NCBI GenBank assembly: GCA_035546355.1
Contig: DATKEH010000412.1
Span: forward strand, 1-6,333
Length of the DNA stretch: 6,333 bases
Reading direction: 5' to 3'
Origin: DATKEH01 sp035546355
GTDB lineage: Bacteria; Acidobacteriota; Thermoanaerobaculia; Multivoradales; JAIOJS01
The position numbers and the translations under genes are program-made. Below are positions 1 to 6,333 of this stretch, piece by piece; position 1 is the stretch's first letter, and the number at the start of each line of letters is the position of its first letter. The notes beneath the pieces are model-generated. The model was not told the DNA's origin, made no database searches, and saw only the letters and a program-made list of their open reading frames with translations.

Positions 1-2
1 GC

Positions 3-1814
3 GACGCCGATCGCGGCGATCGCTCCCTGGTGGTGCAGGGCATCCTGCGGCGCGGGGTCTCGCCAGAGCAGGCGAATGCCGCGCTGGCCTCCCTGGCGCG
101 CCGCTGGCAGCGACAGCACCAGGGCGAGCACCCGGAGTACCAGGGGCTGTCCCTGGAGGTGTCGTCGCTGCTGGATGCGGTGTTGCGCGAGGTCGCGCCC
201 GCCCTCTGGGCCCTCCTCGCCGCCGCCGGCCTGCTGCTGCTGGCGGCGGCCGCCAACCTCGGCGGCTTCCTGATGGCGACGCTGACGGACCGGCGCCGGG
301 AGCTGGCCGTGCGCGCGGCGTTGGGCGCCACCCGCCGGCGGCTGACCCGGCAGATCTTCGCCGAAGTGCTGGTACCGAGCCTGCTCGCCGGCCTGCTCGG
401 GCACCTGCTGGCGGCGGGCCTGGCGCGGTGGATGGTGGGGCTGATCCCCTTCGGGTATTTCCCGGCGGAGACGGTGGTGGTGCACGACTCCCGCAGCCTG
501 GCTCTCGCCCTCGCGCTGGCGCTGACCGCCGGTTGCGCGGTGGCGCTGCTCGGCTCCCTGCGGATCGCCGGGAGCTCGCGCCGCGGCGGCACGGCGCTGC
601 GCTGCGGCCGGGGCGGGGTCTCGCTCACCCAGGTGCGGCTGGCGCGCGGGCTGGTCGCGGCGCAGGTGGCGATCGCCGTCGCCGTCGCCAGCGCCGGCGC
701 CCACGTGGTCGAGAGCCTGCGCCGCCAGCAGGCGGCGAGCCTCGGCTTCGCCGCCGGCGACGCGGTCACCGCCCGGGTGGCTCTGCCCAGGGACCGCTAC
801 CAGGAGCGCGAGGAGCGGGTGCGACTGTACCAGCAGATGCTGCGGCAGGTCGCCGCCGCCCCCGGCATCCGCCAGGCGGCCCTCGCCGGCGGTCTGCCTC
901 TGCAGGAGGGGGCGGCCCGCGCGGTGACGGTGGCCGGGGCTCCGGCGGAAGCCACCGAGGCGCTCGCCGCCGTGCGCATCCAGGTGGTGGAGGGGGACTA
1001 CCTCGAGACGCTCGGCGTGCCGCTGCTCGGCGGGCGCGCGCCGGGGCCGCGCGATCGCGCCGACGGCCGGCCGGTGGTGGCGGTGAGCCAGGAGCTGGCG
1101 CGCCGCCTGGGAGGGCGCGAGGCCGCCATCGGCCGGCAGCTGAGCATCGACGGGTGGGGCGAGCCGGTGGCCCGGGAGGTGGTCGGAGTGGTCGCGGACC
1201 ACCTCGCCGCGGAGCTGGGCGGACCCTGGCAACCGGCGCTGTTCGTGCCGCTCCCGCAGGCGGCGACGGCTCCCGCGAGCCTCGCCGTCGTGGCCCGCGG
1301 CGAGGCCGCCGCCCCGGCGCTGCTCGACGCGGTACGGGCGGCGGTCGCCGGCGTCGATCGCCAGCTCCCCCTGTACGAGACGCAGACGCTCGGTGAGTTG
1401 GTGCGCGACGCCGCCGGCGGCCGCCGGCTCGCCGCCGTGGTGCTCGAGCTGCTCACCGCCCTCGCCGCGGCGCTGGCGTTCCTGGGCGTCTTCGGCCTGG
1501 TGTCGCACGGGGTGTCGCAGCGGCGGCGCGAGCTGGGGATCCGCCTCGCCGTCGGCGGCGCCCCCGGCGACCTGTTCCTCGCGGTCCTGCGACAAGCGTC
1601 CGCTCTCGCCCTGGCGGGCGCGGTGGCGGGCCTGGGCCTGGCGCTGCTCGCCGAGCGGCTGCTGCGACGGCTGGTGCTCGACCTCGCGGCCCGCGAGCCG
1701 GCACTCCTCGCGGTCGTGGCGCTGGGGGCGCTGCTGCTGGCGCTGGCCGCCGCGCTGGTGCCGGCCCTGCGGGCGGCATCCGTGCCTCCGGCGGCGGCCT
1801 TGCGCAACGACTGA
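3..1814 (+). CDS. Duplicated orphan ABC-type permease (ADOP/MacB-FtsX family), 5' end missing
   Basis: Inner-membrane permease-like protein of the MacB/FtsX superfamily. About 603 residues are visible; the frame is open to the left edge, so the true start lies upstream and the GTG at 30 is only an internal valine. Two homologous halves can be seen. Half 1 keeps the end of its periplasmic domain, a helix near 201-275, a cytoplasmic coupling segment (RRRELAVRAALGA) and two helices near 363-425 and 492-563. Half 2 has a helix near 651-707, a periplasmic MacB-like domain near 732-1409, a helix near 1431-1499, the coupling segment RRRELGIRLAVGG, and two final helices near 1599-1664 and 1695-1769. 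It ends with the typical PALRAASVPPAAALR tail. Known for the family: proteins are usually about 800 residues, so roughly the first quarter to third is missing here. No ATPase gene follows it. The substrate is unknown; MacB-like export or lipoprotein handling is only inference. Confidence 0.93.
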   Translation, partial: DADRGDRSLVVQGILRRGVSPEQANAALASLARRWQRQHQGEHPEYQGLSLEVSSLLDAVLREVAPALWALLAAAGLLLLAAAANLGGFLMATLTDRRRELAVRAALGATRRRLTRQIFAEVLVPSLLAGLLGHLLAAGLARWMVGLIPFGYFPAETVVVHDSRSLALALALALTAGCAVALLGSLRIAGSSRRGGTALRCGRGGVSLTQVRLARGLVAAQVAIAVAVASAGAHVVESLRRQQAASLGFAAGDAVTARVALPRDRYQEREERVRLYQQMLRQVAAAPGIRQAALAGGLPLQEGAARAVTVAGAPAEATEALAAVRIQVVEGDYLETLGVPLLGGRAPGPRDRADGRPVVAVSQELARRLGGREAAIGRQLSIDGWGEPVAREVVGVVADHLAAELGGPWQPALFVPLPQAATAPASLAVVARGEAAAPALLDAVRAAVAGVDRQLPLYETQTLGELVRDAAGGRRLAAVVLELLTALAAALAFLGVFGLVSHGVSQRRRELGIRLAVGGAPGDLFLAVLRQASALALAGAVAGLGLALLAERLLRRLVLDLAAREPALLAVVALGALLLALAAALVPALRAASVPPAAALRND

Positions 1815-1848
1815 CCCGCGCGGCGCGACCGCCGCCCGGCGCGCCCGG

Positions 1849-1891
1849 GGCCCGTGTCGTCGGCCAGGACGCGAGGGCTCGCGCACGGGCC
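1849..1891 (+). terminator. Nested inverted repeats after the permease gene, possible terminator
   Basis: Two 8-base arms, GGCCCGTG at 1849-1856 and CACGGGCC at 1884-1891, are perfect reverse complements. They enclose a smaller repeat at 1870-1883 (CGCGAG, two bases, CTCGCG). A separate 6-bp pair lies just before them (GGCGCG at 1822-1827 and CGCGCC at 1840-1845). The position, 35 bp after the permease stop and 22 bp before the nhaA start, suits transcription termination or control of nhaA. No T-tract follows, so this is not a classical intrinsic terminator. In DNA this GC-rich, such repeats can also arise by chance. Confidence 0.25.
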
Positions 1892-1902
1892 TGCGATACG
1901 CT
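1892..1902 (+). promoter_or_regulatory. Weak candidate -10 region for nhaA (near-leaderless)
   Basis: The 11 bases TGCGATACGCT hold a TANNNT-type element (TACGCT at 1897-1902), with a TG five bases before it. This is one of the few A/T-containing spots in an otherwise G/C stretch, and it ends 10 bp before the ATG at 1913. A start of transcription 6-8 bases downstream would leave a leader of only a few bases. That fits the lack of any recognisable Shine-Dalgarno sequence before nhaA. No good -35 box is visible. The call rests on position and a short match only. Confidence 0.3.
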
Positions 1903-1912
1903 CGCGTGCACC

Positions 1913-3262
1913 ATGGCGTCCTCCCACCCGACGGCGGGGAACCCGGCTGCCCGCCTGCTGCTCCGCCCCTTTCAGCGGTTCGTCCGCCTCGAGTCGGCGA
2001 GCGGCATCCTGCTCGTCGCCGCCGCGCTCGTCGCTCTGCTGTGGGCGAACTCCGCCGCCGGCGCCAGCTACTTCCGCCTGTGGCAGACCCTCGGCACCGT
2101 CGGGCTCGGCGGCTTCGCCATCAGCAAGCCGCTGCTGCTGTGGATCAACGACGGGCTGATGGCGATCTTCTTCTTCGTCGTCGGCCTGGAGATCAAGCGC
2201 GAGGTGCTGGTCGGCGAGCTGGCGGAGCCGAGGAAGGCCGCGCTGCCCATCGCCGCGGCGGTCGGCGGCATGGTGGTACCGGCGGCGATCTACGCCGCGC
2301 TCAACGCCGGCGGCCCGGGAACCCCGGGATGGGGGATCCCGATGGCCACGGACATCGCCTTCGCCCTCGGGGTGCTCGCCCTGCTCGGGCCGCGGGTGCC
2401 GCTGGCGCTCAAGGTCTTCGTCACCGCGGTGGCCATCGTCGACGACCTCGGGGCGGTGCTGGTGATCGCCCTGTTCTACACCGAGAGGCTGTCGCTGACG
2501 ATGCTGGGAGTCGGCGCGGCGTGCCTCGTCCTCCTGGCGCTGATCAACCGCGCCGGCGTGCGGCGCACCTGGCCGTACGCACTGGTCGGCGCCGCCCTGT
2601 GGGTGGCGTTCCTCAAGTCCGGGGTACACGCCACCATCGCCGGCGTGCTGTTGGCCCTGACCATACCCGCCCGCCGCACCATCGACGCGCCGGAATTCCT
2701 GCGCCGGGCGGAGCTGCTGCTGGCGGAGTTTCGCGAAGACGTCGCGCCCGGCCGCGACAGGCCGACCGCCGATCAGCGGGACGCCGTCCACGCCCTGGAG
2801 CGGGCGGCCGAGAACCTGGGGACCCCCCTGGTGCGCCTCGAGCACGCCCTCCACCCCTGGGTGGCGTTCTTCATCATGCCGGTGTTCGCCCTCGCCAATG
2901 CCGGCGTGGCGGTGGGTGGTGACGTGCTCGCCACCCTCGGCCAACCGATCAGCCTGGGGATCATCCTCGGGCTCTTCGTCGGCAAGCAGGTCGGCGTGCT
3001 CGGCGCCGCCTGGCTCGCCGTCAAGGCGGGCATCGCGGCGATGCCCGCCGCGGTGAGCTGGCGTCAGGTGTGGGGAGTGAGCCTGCTGTGCGGCATCGGC
3101 TTCACCATGTCGCTGTTCATCGCCGGCCTCGCCTTCGCCGACCCGGCGTTCGTCGACGACGCGAAGGTGGGCATCCTGGTGGGGTCGCTGGTCTCCGGTG
3201 TGGCCGGCGCCGCCGCGCTGCTGCGCCCGCGCCCGCGAGCGGCCGATTCCACGCCCCGCTGA
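1913..3262 (+). CDS. nhaA: Na+/H+ antiporter NhaA
   Basis: Secondary antiporter of the inner membrane. NhaA exchanges cytoplasmic Na+ (or Li+) for external protons (two H+ per Na+ in E. coli), giving sodium tolerance and pH homeostasis at alkaline pH. The protein has 449 residues, against 388 in E. coli. Family signatures run throughout: WINDGLMAIFFFVVGLEIKRE (77-97), ATDIAFALG with D147 (E. coli D133), AIVDDLG with the ion-binding pair D177/D178 (D163/D164), KSGVHATIAGV, LEHALHPW with E310, H311 and H314 (E252, H253, H256), K358 in VGKQVG (K300) and GIGFTMSLFIAGLAF. The extra length is an N-terminal extension of about 13 residues and a charged segment of about 43 residues within 253-306, in the cytoplasmic loop before LEHALHPW. 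ATG 1913 is chosen because the next in-frame Met (83) lies inside the fold. No Shine-Dalgarno is visible. It sits downstream of the permease after 98 bp, and converges with the phosphodiesterase gene. Confidence 0.97.
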   Translation: MASSHPTAGNPAARLLLRPFQRFVRLESASGILLVAAALVALLWANSAAGASYFRLWQTLGTVGLGGFAISKPLLLWINDGLMAIFFFVVGLEIKREVLVGELAEPRKAALPIAAAVGGMVVPAAIYAALNAGGPGTPGWGIPMATDIAFALGVLALLGPRVPLALKVFVTAVAIVDDLGAVLVIALFYTERLSLTMLGVGAACLVLLALINRAGVRRTWPYALVGAALWVAFLKSGVHATIAGVLLALTIPARRTIDAPEFLRRAELLLAEFREDVAPGRDRPTADQRDAVHALERAAENLGTPLVRLEHALHPWVAFFIMPVFALANAGVAVGGDVLATLGQPISLGIILGLFVGKQVGVLGAAWLAVKAGIAAMPAAVSWRQVWGVSLLCGIGFTMSLFIAGLAFADPAFVDDAKVGILVGSLVSGVAGAAALLRPRPRAADSTPR

Positions 3263-3277
3263 CCCGGCGGCGGTCAG
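3259..3277. terminator. Inverted repeat holding both convergent stop codons
   Basis: CTGACC at 3259-3264 and GGTCAG at 3272-3277 are perfect reverse complements around a 7-base loop (CGGCGGC). The left arm contains the TGA stop of nhaA. The right arm contains the TGA stop of the minus-strand phosphodiesterase gene, read as TCA on the plus strand. The genes are only 11 bp apart, so any termination signal serving both would have to lie here or in coding sequence. The stem is short and has no T-tract on either side. A bidirectional terminator is therefore possible but unproven. Confidence 0.3.
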
Positions 3278-4557
3278 GGAGCGGCGCGATCCGGCGCCAC
3301 CTGCTCGACCGAGCTCAGCAGCTGGCGCACGACGCCGAGGTCGCCGTCGTTGGGGGCGGGCTCGAGGCCGAGGATGGCGGCCATCAGCTCGTAGACGTGG
3401 ACGCTCTCGAACGGCGGCACCACCGCCCCGGCCACGAAATGCGGGCCGCGGGCGACGAACAGCGCGTGCATCGACGGCAGGCGCGGGTCGTAGCCGTGGT
3501 TGCCGCCGTCGAAGCGGTGGGGGCGGGCCTCGAGCCCGGAGCGGGTGGCGATGCTCCAGCCGTCTTCGGCGAGGGCGAGGATCTCGGGGATCCGCCGGTG
3601 CCCCGAAAAATGCAGCTCCGGCGGCACCTCGCCCTGGCGGTAGACGGTGAGGCCCGGCGCCCGCCGCAGGGCGTCGTACACCCGCTCCCCGCGCCCCTCC
3701 AGCGGCGCCAGCATGGCGACCGGGTTGAGATCGACGATCCTCACGTCGTCGAGGTCGATCCATTCGTCGAGCACCACCACGCGCTCGGCCGAGGTGTCGG
3801 ACATCCCATGGTCGGAGACGACGACGAGGTCCACCTCGTCGTAGATCCCGCGCGCCTCCAGGCCGGCGACGAGGGCGCCGAGGTGGCGATCGACCTCGCC
3901 CACCGCCGCCGCCACCTGCGGCGACACCGGGTCGAAGTCGTGCCCCGCCGAGTCGACGTCGCTGAAGTAGAGGGTGAGGAAGGCGGGCCGCTCGCCCGGC
4001 GGGAGGTCGAGCCACGCCAGCACCTGCTCCACCCGCGCGGCGCCCGGCATGTGGTGGTCGAACGGTTGCCAGTACCTGGGGCGCACGCCCTGGATCGCCG
4101 CCTCCGAGCCGGGCCAGAACATCGGCGCGGTGGGCAAGCCCCGCCGCTCGGCCGTCACCCACAGCGGCACGCCGCCCCACCAGCGGCCGTCGCCGACCGC
4201 CCCGCGGTCGGACATGGCGAAGCGGGCGTCGAGCAGCGGATCGTACATGTTGTTGGCGATCACCCCGTGGTGCGCCGGGTAGAGGCCGGTGACCAGCGTG
4301 TAGTGGTTGGGGAAGGTCTTGGTCGGGAAGCTGGGGATCAGGCGCTCGGCCCGCACTCCCTCCCGCGCCAGCCGCTGCAACGTCGGCGGCTGGTAGAGGT
4401 CGAGGTAGTCCCAGCGGAAACCATCGATGGAGACGAGCAGGACGGTCGCCGACGGCGCCGGCGCTGCCGCCCGCGGCGGCGGGTGGAGGCCCCTGCAGCC
4501 GGCGGCCACCGCCAGCAGGGCCAGCAGGAGCAGGACGACGCCGGCGGCCCGCCGCAT
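3274..4557 (-). CDS. Lipoprotein nucleotide pyrophosphatase/phosphodiesterase (NPP, alkaline phosphatase superfamily)
   Basis: Predicted exported, lipid-anchored two-zinc phosphodiesterase that cleaves phosphodiester or pyrophosphate bonds (nucleotides or phospholipid-type head groups; the substrate cannot be read from sequence). Numbering from ATG 4557 (427 residues), all NPP active-site residues are present: D45 in SIDGFRWDY, nucleophile T81 in PTKTFPNHY, N102 in NNMYDP, D202 and H206 in DVDSAGH, D249-H250 in VSDHGM, and H354 in GNHGYDP. The N-terminus MRRAAG plus a leucine/alanine-rich segment ends in AAGC; C21 is the only cysteine in the protein, supporting lipidation. Arg at +2 gives no inner-membrane retention signal. 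ATG 4557 is preferred because it gives a textbook signal peptide. A GTG at 4602 would add 15 residues with an untypical charged start but lies only 10 bp after the upstream stop. Neither start has a clear Shine-Dalgarno. Probably co-transcribed with the gene ending at 4613. Confidence 0.92.
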   Translation of the reverse strand: MRRAAGVVLLLLALLAVAAGCRGLHPPPRAAAPAPSATVLLVSIDGFRWDYLDLYQPPTLQRLAREGVRAERLIPSFPTKTFPNHYTLVTGLYPAHHGVIANNMYDPLLDARFAMSDRGAVGDGRWWGGVPLWVTAERRGLPTAPMFWPGSEAAIQGVRPRYWQPFDHHMPGAARVEQVLAWLDLPPGERPAFLTLYFSDVDSAGHDFDPVSPQVAAAVGEVDRHLGALVAGLEARGIYDEVDLVVVSDHGMSDTSAERVVVLDEWIDLDDVRIVDLNPVAMLAPLEGRGERVYDALRRAPGLTVYRQGEVPPELHFSGHRRIPEILALAEDGWSIATRSGLEARPHRFDGGNHGYDPRLPSMHALFVARGPHFVAGAVVPPFESVHVYELMAAILGLEPAPNDGDLGVVRQLLSSVEQVAPDRAAP

Positions 4558-4574
4558 CGGGGCCCAGCCCCGAT
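4556..4574 (-). promoter_or_regulatory. 8-bp hairpin covering the likely NPP start codon
   Basis: Plus-strand ATCGGGGC at 4556-4563 and GCCCCGAT at 4567-4574 are perfect reverse complements with a 3-base loop. On the minus-strand transcript the 3' arm includes the first two bases of the ATG at 4557. If that is the real start, this stem could hide it and make translation depend on ribosomes arriving from the upstream gene, whose stop is 55 bp away. If the GTG at 4602 is used instead, the hairpin lies in coding sequence and is probably incidental. Confidence 0.3.
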
Positions 4575-4612
4575 CGGCGCCCGAGCGCGCGATGAACGGC
4601 ACGCCGCGGATC

Positions 4613-6333
4613 TTACTGCCTTGCCGATCCCAGCCGCTCTTCGGCCCACAGCCAGGCGACGGCGGCGACGGCCCCCAGCAGGGCGAGCGGGCGGAGCGGG
4701 AGGGGCCGCGGCGGCGGCGCCGCCGGGGCCGAGGAGCCGACCTCCTCGTCGCCGCCGGCCGTCACCACGGGCTGCCGCCGGCGCGTCGCATCCTGGCGCA
4801 GCGCCGCCTCCCACGCCGGCCAGGCCGTCCTGCCGCCGACGTGAAGCCCGGCGCCGGCTCCGGGCGTCGCCAGTCGATGCCACCCCTCCTCGCGCGGCCA
4901 CAGCTCGCCATGCCAGCGCTCGGGGTCGCCAGGGTCCTGGGCCAGGGGGAGGCGCCAGCTGGCTCCCGACGGCGAGGAGATCGTCGCCTCCACCGTCGCC
5001 ACCGACCCCGCGCCCGGGGCCGGAGGCGTCCACAGCTCCACGACGACGGGGAGGCCGACCCGCGCCGGCTCGCCGGGCTGGCGCCAGCGCGGCCCGGCCG
5101 CCGGCCGCGCCACGGTGGCGACCAGCCTCTCCCACAGCTCGCGGTGCGCCGCCGCCTCGCCCAGCCGCACCCAGCGCCACGACCCCTCGACCAGCGACAC
5201 CGCGACGGTGCCTCGACCCCACGGGCGGGCGGCGGCGAGCACGCGCCCGGCGCGGTCACTGACCAGCGGGCGCAGCGCCGCCCCGGGAGCGATCTCGCGC
5301 GGCGCGATCTCCAACGGCGGCGGCTCGGGCGCGCCGTCGCGGCTCAGCCGCGCCTGCAGGCTCTCGACGTCCGGCACCCGACGGACGGCGAAGGCCAGCG
5401 GCCCGTCCGGGATCGCCGGGTCGCCGCGGTCGGGCAGGCGCAGCACCCCCAGCCCCTCGCGCACCGCGGCGTCGAGCTCGCCGGCATCGACCCACGACAG
5501 CGTGTCGCCCTCGAGGACCAGCAGGTCGAAATCGGCCAGGGCCGCGGCGGTGAAGCGCGCCGGCAGCGGCCCTTCCACGCCGCGCAGCTCGGTGCGCACG
5601 CGGCCCGCCGACACCTGGGAGCGGGCGGCGAAGGCGGCGCCGCTGTCGGCCAGCCAGCGCTTCACCTCCCGCGTCTCCAGGCTGGGCGCGTCCTCCAGCC
5701 ACAGCACCCGCACCGGCGCCGGCGCCACCACCTCGACGCCGAGCGCCTCCACCCGCCCGCCGTCCTCCCCCTCCGCGGTGAGCGCCAACTGGTAGCGGTG
5801 GCGCCCCGGCGCCCGCGGCAGCGCCCGCAGCCGGAACGGCCCGCCGCCCGGCCGCAGCGCGACGGCGTCCTCCTCGCCGCCTGGGCCGAGCAGGCGCAGG
5901 CGGTCGCCGGCCGCCGCCACCACCCTGCCGGTCACCTCGAGAGTCTCGCCGAGCGCCAACCGCCGCGGCCAGGAGACCTGCACCACGCCGCGAGGCAGCG
6001 GCGGCGGATCGAAGGAGGCGACGGCGACGCCCGGCAGCGCCTGCCACTCCCACGGCGCCAGGCCGTGACCCAGCACCGCCAGCCGCCGCAGCGCCGGATG
6101 GCGGCGGGCCAGGGTGCCGGCGTCGGGAAGAGCCTCGGCCGCGCCGGGGGCGGCCGCCAGCCGGTCACCGGACAGGACGAGGATCGGCGAGCCCGCCGCC
6201 GGCGGCGCCGGCACGCCGGCCGCTCCCGGGGTCAGCAGTATCGCCTCGCCCGCTCCCGGCGCCGGCCGCCGCGGCTGCAGCGCCAGCAGCGCCAGCGCCG
6301 CCACCGCCAGCCCCAGGGCGGCGAGTCGCGCCG
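4613..6333 (-). CDS. Membrane-anchored protein with glutamine-amidotransferase-like domain, function unknown, 5' end missing
   Basis: The frame is open to the right edge. The GTG at 6304 is not a convincing start, because the codons before it (ARLAALGLAV) extend the same hydrophobic segment. Counting from 6304, the visible parts are: an N-terminal membrane helix or signal anchor (edge to about 10); an alpha/beta stretch with ILVLSGDRL and RRLAVLGHGL (40-100); a beta-sandwich (107-194); an alpha/beta domain resembling class I glutamine-amidotransferase folds (197-395: VRVLWLEDAPSLETREVKRWL, FDLLVLEGD, GRGTVAVSLVEGSWRWVRLG); a second beta-sandwich (415-490); a Pro/Ala linker; and a C-terminal helix (534-553) followed by a short charged tail. 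Most of the chain is probably extracytoplasmic. No cysteine occurs in the visible sequence, so the amidotransferase nucleophile is absent and a non-enzymatic role is likely. Such proteins resemble ones I associate with MoxR/DUF58/BatA-type clusters, but no such partner is in this window. The phosphodiesterase gene follows directly. Confidence 0.85.
   Translation of the reverse strand, partial: ARLAALGLAVAALALLALQPRRPAPGAGEAILLTPGAAGVPAPPAAGSPILVLSGDRLAAAPGAAEALPDAGTLARRHPALRRLAVLGHGLAPWEWQALPGVAVASFDPPPLPRGVVQVSWPRRLALGETLEVTGRVVAAAGDRLRLLGPGGEEDAVALRPGGGPFRLRALPRAPGRHRYQLALTAEGEDGGRVEALGVEVVAPAPVRVLWLEDAPSLETREVKRWLADSGAAFAARSQVSAGRVRTELRGVEGPLPARFTAAALADFDLLVLEGDTLSWVDAGELDAAVREGLGVLRLPDRGDPAIPDGPLAFAVRRVPDVESLQARLSRDGAPEPPPLEIAPREIAPGAALRPLVSDRAGRVLAAARPWGRGTVAVSLVEGSWRWVRLGEAAAHRELWERLVATVARPAAGPRWRQPGEPARVGLPVVVELWTPPAPGAGSVATVEATISSPSGASWRLPLAQDPGDPERWHGELWPREEGWHRLATPGAGAGLHVGGRTAWPAWEAALRQDATRRRQPVVTAGGDEEVGSSAPAAPPPRPLPLRPLALLGAVAAVAWLWAEERLGSARQ
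5289..5318. repeat. Imperfect 15-bp tandem repeat inside the membrane-protein gene
   Basis: Positions 5289-5303 and 5304-5318 match at 12 of 15 bases, including a shared GCGATCTC. In the minus-strand protein this gives EIAPR-EIAPG (residues 332-341, counted from position 6304), placed in the amidotransferase-like domain. It keeps the reading frame and looks like a small slippage duplication. Confidence 0.5.

Noticed and set aside
16..1060. Three GCGATCGC palindromes (16-23, 669-676, 1051-1058), the last within a 12-bp palindrome at 1049-1060, all in the permease gene
   Set aside because: They fall in different codon frames in ordinary coding sequence of GC-rich DNA. Three copies are slightly more than expected but not convincing as a functional site.
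1815..1912. A small gene or RNA gene in the permease-nhaA gap
   Set aside because: The gap is only 98 bp, and no start with a ribosome-binding site, tRNA-like fold or known RNA motif could be seen.
1393..2922. A 509-codon plus-strand frame bridging the permease end and nhaA
   Set aside because: It is out of frame with both recognised proteins, and its composition is Arg/Pro/Gly-rich with no family signature.
3508..3545. G-rich tracts suggesting a G-quadruplex
   Set aside because: The spacing between G runs is too long for a standard four-tract motif, and the region is coding on the other strand.
998..4180. A 1060-codon open frame on the minus strand across the permease, nhaA and phosphodiesterase genes
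   Set aside because: The translation is low-complexity Gly/Ala/Arg/Pro/His-rich with no domain. It lies opposite genes with clear family motifs, and it is a by-product of G/C at third codon positions.
3070..5262. A 730-codon open frame on the plus strand across the minus-strand genes
   Set aside because: It is antisense to the NPP gene, whose complete active site proves the minus strand is coding. The product is Arg/Pro/Ala-rich without recognisable motifs.

Overview
This is a very GC-rich bacterial window with strong G/C at third codon positions. Long low-complexity open frames occur on both strands as a by-product. It holds four protein-coding genes, two of them cut by the window edges. 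No RNA gene, CRISPR array, insertion sequence or integrase was seen. The first gene is a duplicated orphan ABC permease (ADOP type), a family especially abundant in Acidobacteriota. With the base composition this suggests an acidobacterial or similar high-GC Gram-negative organism (for example Thermoanaerobaculia or Vicinamibacteria). That placement is inference only; Gemmatimonadota or Myxococcota are not excluded.

Layout. Positions 3-1814 (+) hold the C-terminal two thirds or so of the ADOP permease. A 98-bp gap follows, with nested GC-rich inverted repeats and a weak candidate promoter. Positions 1913-3262 (+) encode a complete NhaA-type Na+/H+ antiporter, with an extra charged cytoplasmic segment next to the region known for pH sensing in the E. 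coli protein. It ends 11 bp from the stop of a convergent minus-strand gene pair, and the two stop codons lie in opposite arms of a short inverted repeat. On the minus strand, a large membrane-anchored protein of unknown function (4613 to beyond 6333; beta-sandwich, glutamine-amidotransferase-like fold, beta-sandwich, C-terminal membrane helix) is followed at once by a lipoprotein of the nucleotide pyrophosphatase/phosphodiesterase (NPP) family with all metal and catalytic residues present (3274 to 4557 or 4602).

Working together. The two minus-strand genes are close enough to be co-transcribed, and both products should act outside the cytoplasm. The two plus-strand genes look independent of each other: a permease with no ATPase gene in view, and an ion antiporter. 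Nothing ties the four genes into one pathway, and I see no convincing new defence, mobile or RNA system. The second looks worth taking are local: the cysteine-free amidotransferase-like protein, the hairpin over the likely NPP start codon, the shared stop-codon inverted repeat and the NhaA insertion.
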